DNA from: Streptomyces canus
GTDB lineage: Bacteria > Actinomycetota > Actinomycetes > Streptomycetales > Streptomycetaceae
Length of the DNA: 64,000 nucleotides
Direction of reading: 5' to 3'
Assembly: GCF_041435015.1 (NCBI RefSeq)
Contig: NZ_CP107989.1
Coordinates: 372,001-436,000, forward strand
The translations under genes and the position numbers were made by a program. Each line of letters opens with the position of its first letter. Position 1 is the first letter of the stretch. This document shows, in pieces, positions 8,521-16,382 of this stretch. The notes beneath the pieces were generated by a model that had not been told where the DNA came from, searched no databases, and saw nothing but the letters and a program-made list of their open reading frames with translations.

Positions 8521-8550
8521 CGATACGGTCTCATTTGAAACTAAATAGCC
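8521..8550 (+). promoter_or_regulatory. Candidate MarR operator, copy 2
   Basis: Second copy of the 30-base element, 20 bases upstream of the marR start. It shares CGATAC, TTTGAAACTA-like and TAGCC blocks with 7061-7090 (24 of 30 identical). A half-palindrome GTCTCA/TGAAAC surrounds its centre. Position fits autorepression. Confidence 0.6.
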
Positions 8551-8741
8551 TGGTCGCGCGGTTGAGTGCGCTGAGTTGTCGGATGGCTGTACCGAGATCC
8601 GGCAGCGGGCGATCCTCGACACCGCGGCCGTGAGCGCGGTCGCGGGGGACTGTGCGCTCTTCGTGTTCGTCTTGTGTGTCCGTGGCATGCCGACGCAGCC
8701 GCCCGCGCGCCGTTGCGTGCACGAGAGCCGCGTCGGGTGAC

Positions 8742-9476
8742 TCAGCGGTGGGCGGCGCGGTTCATCTCGACGACGTCCTCCAGGGTGGCCGCGGCCGGGA
8801 GGGTGGCCAGGCGTTCCGGGACGCTGTCGCGGATGCGGGCGTCCTTGACTCGGTCGGCCGCGGCCAGGGCCTCCGGCAGCTCGTCGAGGGTCAGTTCGGT
8901 GCAGTAGGCGGGGCTGTTCGGCTGCTGGCGCCAGGAGTCGGCCAGTGTGCCGGCGTCGTAGGGGTCGAAACCGGTGTCGTCCACGAGCTGCATGGCCACG
9001 CGCCGCGCCTCCTCGGTGTCGCCGGCGACGGGGATGGCGAGGCGGCCGGGAGTTCCTGCCGGGACGCCCCGCGTCCGCTGGGTCTCTGCCAGGGCGGCGT
9101 TCCACGCCTTGACCACCGGACGCCCGAGCTGCTTGGCGTTCCACAAGCTCTCGACCTCGCCGTTGTCCACGGCCTCGATGTGCTCGTTGAGGTGCGGATA
9201 GTAGTTCGCGGTGTCGATGACCACCGTCTCGGCGGGGACCGAGGCGAACAGGTCGGCCAGCTTCCCCGCCACCCCGAAGGGGATCGCCAGGACGATGACG
9301 TCCCGGCCCTGGACGGCGTCGGCGAGGTCCGCCGCGCGCGCCCCGGACTCCAGCACCTCCGCCCGGATGTCCTCGGGGCCGCGGGTGTGGGCCACCTGAA
9401 CGTCGTGACCGGCCGTGCTGAGCTTGGCAGCAAGGTTGCCACCGATGGCACCGACGCCTATGACAGTAATTTTCAT
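8742..9476 (-). CDS. F420-/NADP-dependent oxidoreductase-like protein
   Basis: 244-residue protein with an N-terminal Rossmann fold, KITVIGVGAIGGNLAAKL, of the type found in NADPH-dependent F420 reductases and related NAD-binding proteins. A second feature is the segment VIDTANYYPHLNEHIE near residues 88-103. It probably moves hydride between NAD(P)H and a cofactor or small substrate; the partner is uncertain because the F420-binding residues cannot be confirmed by eye. The ATG at 9476 has an AAGGA site. The TetR gene lies 104 bases upstream on the same strand and may control it. Confidence 0.8.
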   Translation of the reverse strand: MKITVIGVGAIGGNLAAKLSTAGHDVQVAHTRGPEDIRAEVLESGARAADLADAVQGRDVIVLAIPFGVAGKLADLFASVPAETVVIDTANYYPHLNEHIEAVDNGEVESLWNAKQLGRPVVKAWNAALAETQRTRGVPAGTPGRLAIPVAGDTEEARRVAMQLVDDTGFDPYDAGTLADSWRQQPNSPAYCTELTLDELPEALAAADRVKDARIRDSVPERLATLPAAATLEDVVEMNRAAHR

Positions 9477-9580
9477 TATTTGTTCCTTGAGAGGTCGTGC
9501 GCTCCTGAGGGCAGCACGATGGGTTGTCCGGTGGTGGTGGCTCATCTGGCCTTGCGAGGGCGAGTCGCGGTGTCTGGCGT

Positions 9581-10174
9581 TTACGCCTGGGTGTCCCGCT
9601 CGCGGTAGCCGCCGGCGATGAGCGTGCGGAGCCGGTCGAGCGCCTCCTCCTCGGTGCCGGTGCCCTTGATCCAGGCAACGGAACAGGCCGCGAGGAACAG
9701 GTCGTTCCCCCGCACCGACGCGCGCACGCGCCCCGCGAGCTGCGCGGCTCGCACGTACTGATCGGTGGCGGAGATGAGGATGTCGCAGGGAATCGTGAGC
9801 GGGTTGTCCGGCTCCTGCGCCCTGGCCGCGGCCATGAGTGGGTCCGGCAGACCGCTGAAGGCGCTGAAGTACTCCTCCATCGCCCGCAGCCACTGGTCCA
9901 GCGCCTCTGCGGGGTCGCCAAGGCGATCGATGTCCGTCTGACGGGCCACCAGCTCCTCGGAGCGCGTCTGCAGCACAGCCGCCAGCAGCGCTTCCCGGGT
10001 GGGGAAGTGCCGGTACAGGGTGCCGGGCCCGACGCCCGCCTCCCTGGCCACCGCCTCCAGGGAGGTGCCGACCCCGTGCTGCAGGAAGTGACGCTGCGCG
10101 GTCTCCAGGAGGGCCGCGCGGTTGCGCTGAACGTCCGCACGGGGCTTGCGTCCTCGCTGTTCACCGGCGCTCAT
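9581..10174 (-). CDS. TetR-family transcriptional regulator
   Basis: 197-residue TetR regulator. The helix-turn-helix is AVAREAGVGPGTLYRHFPTR, near residues 38-57, followed by a ligand-binding domain with DILISATDQYV. The start at 10174 is preferred because AGGAGGGCGC lies directly upstream; an earlier in-frame start would add 11 residues. The gene lies upstream of the NADP-dependent reductase on the same strand, and a large inverted repeat (10215-10263) just upstream is a likely autoregulatory operator. Effector unknown. Confidence 0.9.
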   Translation of the reverse strand: MSAGEQRGRKPRADVQRNRAALLETAQRHFLQHGVGTSLEAVAREAGVGPGTLYRHFPTREALLAAVLQTRSEELVARQTDIDRLGDPAEALDQWLRAMEEYFSAFSGLPDPLMAAARAQEPDNPLTIPCDILISATDQYVRAAQLAGRVRASVRGNDLFLAACSVAWIKGTGTEEEALDRLRTLIAGGYRERDTQA

Positions 10175-10214
10175 GCGCCCTCCTGCCTGCCGTGATCCTG
10201 CGGCCACATCAAAA

Positions 10215-10263
10215 CGGATGCCGCCTCCGTATGTCTTCGAGAGTAAAACGGAGGGGGCATCCG
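10215..10263. promoter_or_regulatory. Large inverted repeat upstream of tetR
   Basis: Two 16-base arms, CGGATGCCGCCTCCGT and ACGGAGGGGGCATCCG, match as an inverted repeat with one mismatch across a 17-base spacer. AAAACGGA also occurs twice as a direct repeat (10211 and 10245). It lies 41 bases before the tetR start, which fits a TetR operator. Confidence 0.55.
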
Positions 10264-10544
10264 GTCAAACCTGCGGCCCGACCACTCAGCCCCGACAGCA
10301 GGGCACACACCCCCTCCAAGGCCTCTGCGACCCGTTCGGACACGGCACCGTCCTCCTCGCACGCCGACATGGCCGAGTCCGAACGCGGGTACGTCCGCGA
10401 GAAGTCCCTCGAAGGCCAAGCCGCCGAGCAGGAGCACGGCCACCACGGCAGGCGGACCAAGGGCGTCGAGCCGCAACCGCAGGTCGCCCAGAAGCTCCGG
10501 TTCAGCCTGCGCCACTCCGGGGTGCCTTCCCCCGGCCCGGGACG
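10264..10544. other. Intergenic stretch, no gene supported
   Basis: About 280 bases between the tetR operator and the end of the XRE gene. Open frames on both strands are present but show no recognisable domain or convincing start. I see nothing else in it. Confidence 0.5.
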
Positions 10545-11249
10545 TCAGGGCGTGACCTGCTGGTGCCCTGTGACGGAGAGCAGGGCGAGCTTGCTGTGGC
10601 TCTCCGTGCCGGGGCGAGTGGTCAGCACCACCAGGGTCTGGGCGCGGTTCTCGGTGTACGGGAGCTGGGCGTCGACGTCGATGCGGCCGAGTTCGGGATG
10701 GAGGATGGTCCTGCAGTCGTCGTAGCGTTGGGCGACCTGCTGAAGTTCCCACATGCGGACGAACTCGCGGCTGTGTTCCTGCAGTTCGGCGAGGATCCGG
10801 GCGGCTCGGGCGGTGTCGCTGCCGGCTGTCAGCGCGGCCCGCAGGCGTGCTGCCTGGGCGCGGCCGTGGCGTTCGTGGGTCTCCTCGGGAACCAGCAGAT
10901 GTTCGGCCGGGTCCATGAACCAGCGGTAGTAACCGCTGCGGGCCAGACCGGCGTGGCGGGTCTGGTCGCCGAGCAGTGCGACGGCCAAGCGGTTCATCGC
11001 GAGGGTGTCGAACAGGTCGGTCTGCACCATGGCCGGAGAGTCGTCCAGGCGGTCCAGGACCCGCATCAGCGTCAGGCTGACATGTTCGGAGCGGTGGAAG
11101 CGGGCCGGGGCATTGTGGCCGAGGAGGACGAAGAGGTGGTCGCGTTCGTCCGGGGTCAGCCGCAGTGCCTGGGCAAGAGCCGTGGTGATCTGGACGGAGG
11201 GCTGCGGAGCACGCTGCTGTTCCAGCCGGGCGTAGTAGTCGGTGGACAT
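10545..11249 (-). CDS. XRE/MmyB-type regulator with frameshifted N-terminus
   Basis: 234-residue reading frame matching the actinobacterial helix-turn-helix family with an MmyB-like ligand-binding domain. It begins at MSTDYYARLEQQR, which is the middle of the DNA-binding domain in homologues. The missing part can be read upstream: LRREELAQLAG directly before the Met, with DVGL a little earlier, but a TGA (11340-11342) closes this frame and no start codon precedes it. The segment LRHRRETLRP sits in another frame just upstream. One extra C in the run at 11327-11330 would join the two. Either a recent frameshift or a sequencing error; if real, DNA binding is probably lost. The C-terminal domain contains SGYYRWFMDPAEH, typical of the family. 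Confidence 0.75.
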   Translation of the reverse strand: MSTDYYARLEQQRAPQPSVQITTALAQALRLTPDERDHLFVLLGHNAPARFHRSEHVSLTLMRVLDRLDDSPAMVQTDLFDTLAMNRLAVALLGDQTRHAGLARSGYYRWFMDPAEHLLVPEETHERHGRAQAARLRAALTAGSDTARAARILAELQEHSREFVRMWELQQVAQRYDDCRTILHPELGRIDVDAQLPYTENRAQTLVVLTTRPGTESHSKLALLSVTGHQQVTP

Positions 11250-11393
11250 GCCGGCGAGCTGCGCGAGCTCCTCGCGGCGCAGCCCCTGCGTACGCCTGCG
11301 CGGCCCCTCGACCAGCCCGACGTCGCGGGGCGCAACGTCTCACGCCGGTGACGCAGGGAAATCGTGTACCGACGTCGGATGCCTTCGCTGAGG

Positions 11394-12416
11394 TCAGTGC
11401 TTGTGCGGCCCGTCCCGGTGGATGGGGCCGTGCGGGTCCTCGCAGTGCGCGGCGTCGCTCGCTCCTTCGCCGGTCAGGGCGACCTGCAAAACCTGTGCCG
11501 GGGTGTGGTCGACCTGGAGCGTGGTGTGGGTGATGCCGTAGTCGTGCTGGAGGAGTTCCTCCAGGTCGCGGCGCACAGCGTGGCAGTCGCCGCCAGGCTC
11601 GACCAGGACGTGCGCGGAGAGGGCGGACTGGCCGGAGGTGATCTGCCAGACGTGCAGATCGTGCACCTCGACGACGGCCGGCTGGGAGACAAGCTTGTCG
11701 CCCAGCGCGTCCGGGTCGACATCTGCGGGGGCGGCCTCCAGGAAAATGCGGCCCGACTCCCGCAGCAGCCCGTACCCGGCCTTGACCATGAGGGCGACCA
11801 CCACGAGCGTGGCGAGGGCGTCGGCGCGGCCGAAGCCGGTGAGCAGAACGATCAGGCCGGCCACCGCGGTGCCGATGAAGGCGAACAGGTCGTTGAGGAT
11901 GTGCTGGTAGGCACCCTCGACGTTGAGCGAAGAACGGTTGGCCTTGGAGATGCACCAGGCGGCCGCGATGTTCACCGCGATCCCGGCGAGGGCTGTGCCG
12001 AACACCAGCCCGCCTTCCACGTCGGGCGGATCGATCAGGCGGTGCACGGCCTCGTAGGCGAGCCAGGCGCCGAGCAGCAGCAGGGTCAGGCCGTTGGCCT
12101 GGGCGGAGAGGATCTCGGCGCGCTTCAGCCCGTAGGTGAAGACGCCGCGGGCCGGGCGGGCGGCCAGTCGCATGGCGATCAGCGCGAACACGATCGACAC
12201 GGCATCGGTCAGCATGTGTGCCGCGTCCGAGATCAGGACGAGAGACTGGGCCATGATGCCGATGACGACCTCGCCCACCATGAATACGGCGATCAGGCCG
12301 AGTGCGATGCCCAGCCAGCGCCGGTCGGCGTCCGCCGAGACGCTGTGGGAGTGGCCGGCGTGCCCTCCTCCTCCGTGCTCGTGTCCTGGACCGTGCCCGT
12401 GAGTGTGATCGCCCAT
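11394..12416 (-). CDS. Cation diffusion facilitator (CzcD/ZitB-like exporter)
   Basis: 340-residue CDF-family metal exporter, normally a proton antiporter for Zn, Cd or Co. The N-terminus is a His-rich tail (MGDHTHGHGPGHEHGG). Six helices follow, with the metal-site motifs SDAAHMLTD (helix II) and HILNDLF (helix V). A cytoplasmic domain with LHVWQITSG and a His-rich end GPIHRDGPHKH completes it. The ATG at 12416 opens the His-rich tail; an upstream extension would be non-conserved. No metal-sensor gene is adjacent except the damaged XRE gene downstream. Confidence 0.9.
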   Translation of the reverse strand: MGDHTHGHGPGHEHGGGGHAGHSHSVSADADRRWLGIALGLIAVFMVGEVVIGIMAQSLVLISDAAHMLTDAVSIVFALIAMRLAARPARGVFTYGLKRAEILSAQANGLTLLLLGAWLAYEAVHRLIDPPDVEGGLVFGTALAGIAVNIAAAWCISKANRSSLNVEGAYQHILNDLFAFIGTAVAGLIVLLTGFGRADALATLVVVALMVKAGYGLLRESGRIFLEAAPADVDPDALGDKLVSQPAVVEVHDLHVWQITSGQSALSAHVLVEPGGDCHAVRRDLEELLQHDYGITHTTLQVDHTPAQVLQVALTGEGASDAAHCEDPHGPIHRDGPHKH

Positions 12417-12719
12417 GGTGTACGCGCCTTCCCCCTCGCAGCGGATGCCTTGCCCGCAGTGAAACGCACGCGTACGCCCATCGCCAAAGGCTGCATCGGT
12501 GACCGTTGTCATGTCGGTTAACAAGCCTCTGACCTGCGGCAACTTGTCGACGAATGGCACCGCCCGAGCGGCGGCGCCGGGAGCTCCACCCGTCGTGAAC
12601 CAGCGGTCGGGGTGGTCGGTACCCTTCCATGACGTACGGACCATGCGGTTCCGTCGCCGCCGCCCGTCACCCGCTGCCCGTCCGCTCCCCACGACGGACT
12701 CCTCGAAGGCCACGATCTG
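12417..12719. other. Divergent intergenic stretch, no gene supported
   Basis: About 300 bases between the CDF exporter and the divergent membrane-protein gene. It must hold both promoters. I found no convincing operator or small gene. Confidence 0.5.
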
Positions 12720-13391
12720 ATGCGTACGCACTGCTCGCCCGGAGCCGGCTCGCCGGCGTCCGGCGTACTGCGCGGGCTTCGGGCCGGGGTGCTCGCGCTG
12801 CTGTGTGTGCTGCTGCCGCTGGCCGGGCACGTGCTGTCGCAGTGCCACGCACCCCGGTGGATCATCGTGGCTGCGACGGCGGCTGTCGCGCTGCCGGGCG
12901 CGGCCGTGCTGACACGGCATCGGCTGACGGACACTCAACTGCTGGGCGTGCTCGCCCTCGCGCAACTCGCCTACCACGTCGCCTACTCACTACCCGGCGC
13001 CTGCACTGCGGTGACCGGGCAGGACAGTTCCGTCGGCGGTCTGGGCCGGCTGATCGAGCATGACGCGACCGCCGGGCCGCCACCCGGTGTGCTGCTCGCC
13101 GGCCATCTGGTCACCCTGCTCCTCGTCGCCCGGTTGCTGGGCTTTTCGGAGCGGCTGCTGTGGCAGAGCAGATCCCTCCTGTTGGTCGTACGGCATCTGC
13201 TGCTGTTCCTGTGGCCACTGCTGAGTGGCGGTCACGGCACCGGCCCACAGCTTGTCCTCCCCGGGAGCACCTCGCCGCTGATGTCGGCCCTGCTGGTGCG
13301 GCTGCCCGAGGGCCGTGCACCGCCGCGCCACGGGCACGGTCCGTTCGCCCTTTTCCGGCCGACGCCGCTCGGCGCGCTCCGCCTGCCCTGA
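12720..13391 (+). CDS. Multi-pass membrane protein of copper/CtaG-type loci
   Basis: 223-residue protein with about five hydrophobic helices. The pattern LLPLAGHVLSQCHAPRW then LTDTQLLGVLALAQLAYHVAYSLPGAC is one I associate with Streptomyces membrane proteins encoded beside CopC and CtaG genes. No enzymatic motif is seen. The conserved His and Cys at the membrane edges could bind copper. The next DNA downstream is a degraded CopC-CtaG remnant, which supports the association. The C-terminus (RLPEGRAPPRHGHGPFA) is polar. Role unproven. Confidence 0.65.
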   Translation: MRTHCSPGAGSPASGVLRGLRAGVLALLCVLLPLAGHVLSQCHAPRWIIVAATAAVALPGAAVLTRHRLTDTQLLGVLALAQLAYHVAYSLPGACTAVTGQDSSVGGLGRLIEHDATAGPPPGVLLAGHLVTLLLVARLLGFSERLLWQSRSLLLVVRHLLLFLWPLLSGGHGTGPQLVLPGSTSPLMSALLVRLPEGRAPPRHGHGPFALFRPTPLGALRLP

Positions 13392-13475
13392 CGGGCCTGA
13401 CGCGAGGGCCGCCCGGCGGGCCGGTCCTCCCGTCCCGGTGGCGTGACTGCCGGGGGTCACAGAGAGTCCCGCGTC

Positions 13476-14156
13476 ATGTACGTCCCCGACCGGCGTGCCG
13501 TCCGCACGGTGGCACGCGCTTGTTGTCCCAGCCGCCCTGGCGGCCCTGGCCGTCGCCGCACCGCAGGCCACACCGACCTCGACATCAGCAGTCCGGGAGC
13601 GAACGCTCAACTCGCCGGACTGCCCCTGCGCGTCACGCTGACCTTCAGCGACGCAGACCCTGATGCGCAGCCATCTGGGCCACCTGTTCATGCTGGTGCA
13701 CTTCCTGGCCGTGGGGCTGCTGTTCTTCTGGGTCGTCATCGGCACCGACCCCGGCCCGCGCCGCCCGCCCCATCCGGGCCGGCTGTTCGTCCTCATCCTG
13801 ACGATGCCGTTCCACTCCTGGTTCGGCATCTCGCTGATGAGCGCGACCGCGCTGATCGGAGAGGGCTGATGGTCGGCGCTGGAGCGGCCCTGGGTCGAGT
13901 ACCCGATGGACGACCAGTACGACGCCGGGGCCATCGCCTGGGCCACCGGTGACACCCCGTACTGATCACCACGATCATCCTGGCCGTCCAGTGGGTCCGC
14001 TCCGACCAGCGCGAGGCCCGCCGCGTGGACCGGCAGATCCACCGCGGCTTCCACAACGACCCGCTCACCGCCTACAACGCCTACCTGGCTGGTCTGCACG
14101 CCCGCGACCGGCGCCCCGCCCGCCCCTCCACGTCCACCCCCACCGAGGAATCATGA
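13476..14156 (+). pseudogene. Decayed CopC-CtaG remnant
   Basis: The first part encodes a CopC-like N-terminus: a hydrophobic stretch LVVPAALAALAVAAPQA, then HTDLDISSPGANAQLAG and VTLTFSDA. The hydrophobic stretch is in a different frame from the start and the mature part, needing two compensating shifts. Near 13655 it changes abruptly to the C-terminal half of a CtaG-type cytochrome oxidase assembly protein (GHLFMLVHFLAVGLLFFW, then MPFHSWFGISLMSATAL). TGA at 13867-13869 replaces an expected Trp codon, and the end (LAVQWVRSDQREARRVDRQ) lies in yet another frame. Internal deletion plus several inactivating changes; not a working gene. Its last frame ends overlapping the dsbA-like start. Confidence 0.75.
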
Positions 14157-14821
14157 GCAAGCTGAAGAAGAACCTGATCGCAGCCGCCGTCCTCCTGGCC
14201 GGCTTCGCCCTCGCCATCGGCTCCTACCTCCTGCTCGCCCCGGACAACCGGAACAACGGCGGCCTTGATGTACAACCGGCCGCCGAGGCATTGCCCGTCC
14301 GAGAGAACAGCCACCGCCTCACCGAACCGAAGAAGAGCGAACTGACGATCGTCGAGTTCCTGGACTTCGAGTGCGAGTCGTGCGGGGCGTATTACCCGGC
14401 CGTGGAGCAACTGCGCGAGGCATACGGCGACCGGGTCACCTTCGTGGCCCGCTACTTCCCCATGCCCGGCCACCGGAACGGAGAACTGGCCGCCCGCACC
14501 GCCGAAACAGCCGCCCGCCAGAGCAAGTTCGAGGAGATGTACACCAAGCTCTTCACCACTCAGAAGGAGTGGGGCGAGTCGCAGGACTCGAAGGAGTCCG
14601 TCTTCCGCGGCTACGCGAAGGAACTCGGCCTGGACATGGACCGGTTCGACGCCGATCTCGCCGATCCGGAAGTGGCCGGACGCGTCCAGGACGACCAGCG
14701 CGACGGCCTCGGTCTCGGTGTCCAGGGCACCCCGACGTTCTTCCTCGACGGAGAACGGATCACCAACCCCGCATCCTACGAGGCGTTCAAGGCACTCATC
14801 GATGCCCGGCTGTCAGACTGA
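14153..14821 (+). CDS. DsbA-family thiol:disulfide oxidoreductase, membrane anchored
   Basis: 222-residue protein with a single N-terminal membrane segment (about 8-29) and an extracytoplasmic thioredoxin-fold domain. The active site is C74-E-S-C77 in FLDFECESCGAYYP, and the cis-proline loop is QGTPTFFLDG. It probably oxidises or isomerises disulfides in exported proteins; in this setting it might serve metal or oxidase assembly. The ATG overlaps the stop of the CtaG remnant (ATGA), suggesting it was the next gene of a former copper/oxidase operon. Its stop overlaps the carbonic anhydrase start. Confidence 0.9.
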   Translation: MSKLKKNLIAAAVLLAGFALAIGSYLLLAPDNRNNGGLDVQPAAEALPVRENSHRLTEPKKSELTIVEFLDFECESCGAYYPAVEQLREAYGDRVTFVARYFPMPGHRNGELAARTAETAARQSKFEEMYTKLFTTQKEWGESQDSKESVFRGYAKELGLDMDRFDADLADPEVAGRVQDDQRDGLGLGVQGTPTFFLDGERITNPASYEAFKALIDARLSD

Positions 14822-15408
14822 TGGCCCGGGGAGACCACACCATGCGAAACCTGATCGACCAGGTGCGTGTCTTCCGCGCCCGCGCGGCAGCCCACACCCC
14901 GCACCCGGCCGGCCTCACCCGGCACCACCGGCCACGGGCCATGCTCATCTCCTGCTCCGACGCCCGCATCGTTCCCGCCTTGCTGACCGCAGCCCGGCCC
15001 GGCGACCTCTTCGAACTGCGCACGTACGGAGGGGTGATACCGCCCTACGACGCGAAGATGCCGACCGGTGAATCCAGGACGATCGAGTACGCGGTCGACG
15101 AGCTGGGCGTCTCCGACATCATCGTCTGCGGCCACTCTCATTGCGACGTCGTCACCGCGGCCATGCACGACAGCCTGACAGCCTCCGGCATCACGGAGTC
15201 CGACGACGATCCGGCCCCCCTGACCGGAGACGTCACCGCCGCCGGGCACTGGCATGTGCTCAGCCAGCTCGACGTGCTCAGCACCTACCCGTGCATCATG
15301 CCCCGGCTGGCCGACCGGTCGTTACACCTGCACGCCTGGTTCCACGAGATCGGCACCGGCGCGACCCTGGCCCACCACGCCCGTGCCAACAGCTTCCTGC
15401 CCCTGTGA
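14821..15408 (+). CDS. Beta-class carbonic anhydrase
   Basis: 195-residue zinc enzyme for CO2 hydration. The zinc ligands are C45 in ISCSDAR, H105 and C108 in CGHSHCD, with D47 and R49 as the conserved catalytic dyad. In most beta enzymes Gly follows the last Cys; here it is Asp. The start at 14821 overlaps the dsbA-like stop (TGATG); an internal ATG at 14842 (MRNLIDQV) matches more family N-termini. A rare TTA codon at 15322-15324 (residue 168) would make translation depend on the bldA tRNA. Confidence 0.9.
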   Translation: MARGDHTMRNLIDQVRVFRARAAAHTPHPAGLTRHHRPRAMLISCSDARIVPALLTAARPGDLFELRTYGGVIPPYDAKMPTGESRTIEYAVDELGVSDIIVCGHSHCDVVTAAMHDSLTASGITESDDDPAPLTGDVTAAGHWHVLSQLDVLSTYPCIMPRLADRSLHLHAWFHEIGTGATLAHHARANSFLPL

Positions 15409-15450
15409 ACAGCCCCACCGCATCCGCCGAATACGACAAGGTGAACGCCC

Positions 15451-15605
15451 GTGGCCTCCACCAGTCGGCTCGTCTACGACGAACGCCTGACCGCCACCAG
15501 AGCCTGGTGGGCCATCGCCGTCCCCTTCGGCTTCGCCCTGGCCCCGATCTTCCTTCCCTACGGGGCCATCGCCGCGCTCATCGCCCTGAGCAGGGGAAGG
15601 GGACG
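15451..15605 (+). pseudogene. Truncated DUF3093 membrane protein
   Basis: From GTG at 15451 the frame reads ASTSRLVYDERLTATRAWW followed by a hydrophobic stretch with PFGFALAPIFLPYG, resembling the start of actinobacterial DUF3093 proteins. Similarity stops near 15600, after about 50 of the usual 150 residues, and the frame then runs into the antisense of the lipoprotein gene. This looks like a deletion or rearrangement stub. Confidence 0.5.
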
Positions 15606-15608
15606 TCG

Positions 15609-16127
15609 TTACGACGCGCTCGGGGCCGCGGTCGGGCCTATGCCGCGCAGTTGTTGGATCTCACCGCCGAGCTTGGCACGGAACTGCTCCAGCATCTCCG
15701 GCTTCTTGACGCTGACGATCCAGCGGGAGCCGACCAGGTACTTGCCGCCGTAGACAGCGGCGGATTCCAGCCAAGCCTGCTTGTACTTCTCCTCGGGGAA
15801 GGTGGTGATGAGGTAGTCGATCGCCTTCGTGTGGCACAGGCCCTGGCGCAGTTCGTCCGCTTCGATTCGGATCTTGGGCTTGCAGCCTGTCAGGTTGGCG
15901 ATCACCTCAACCTTCGCCGGAGCCACCACCCCCGCTGCCGGGGCAGCGGTCACTGTCTGCGGCGACGCCTTGCCCTTGTCTGTGGCATCGTCCTCGCCTC
16001 CGCTGCACGCGGTGGCCAGCGGTAGGAGGGCCAGGCTCCCCGCCAGAGCAGCGCAACGCACCAGTCGGGCCGTGGGCGTGATGCGGCCGCCGAGTTCCCC
16101 AGATCGCTCCTGTGACTGCTGAAGCAC
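15609..16127 (-). CDS. Putative secreted lipoprotein, unknown function
   Basis: 172-residue protein with a basic N-terminus, a hydrophobic stretch and the lipobox LATACSGG, so it is probably lipidated on Cys41 and held on the outer face of the membrane. The mature part has a low-complexity linker and a small domain containing GCKPKIRIEADELRQG and CHTKAIDYLITTFPEEKYKQ. Two Cys in the mature domain may pair. I recognise no family. The GTG start at 16127 has GGAG nearby. Its end lies four bases from the DUF3093 stub, marking a rearrangement junction. Confidence 0.75.
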   Translation of the reverse strand: MLQQSQERSGELGGRITPTARLVRCAALAGSLALLPLATACSGGEDDATDKGKASPQTVTAAPAAGVVAPAKVEVIANLTGCKPKIRIEADELRQGLCHTKAIDYLITTFPEEKYKQAWLESAAVYGGKYLVGSRWIVSVKKPEMLEQFRAKLGGEIQQLRGIGPTAAPSAS

Positions 16128-16382
16128 GTCCTACTCCGTATCCGCGTATCCACGCTCTTCCTGCCCGAGCTGGCGGACAGGCGTACGACCAGAGGTACGG
16201 GTGAACGTAGGTGGCTGTTCACCCCGTATGTCACCGCGAGCCCGTGGGACGGTCGGGACAACCGCCCCACGGGCCGGCACTCATGCCCAGGCGCGCGCCG
16301 GCGCAGCGAGCCGTTCCCTCGCTGCATGAGCCGCCGGGCGACGGGATTCCGTGTCCCGTCGTCCGGCCTGGCCCCTCGTGTG

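Noticed and set aside
10171..12630. Long minus-strand frame across XRE and CDF genes
   Set aside because: Composition typical of a GC-rich shadow; the CDF and XRE proteins are in other frames.
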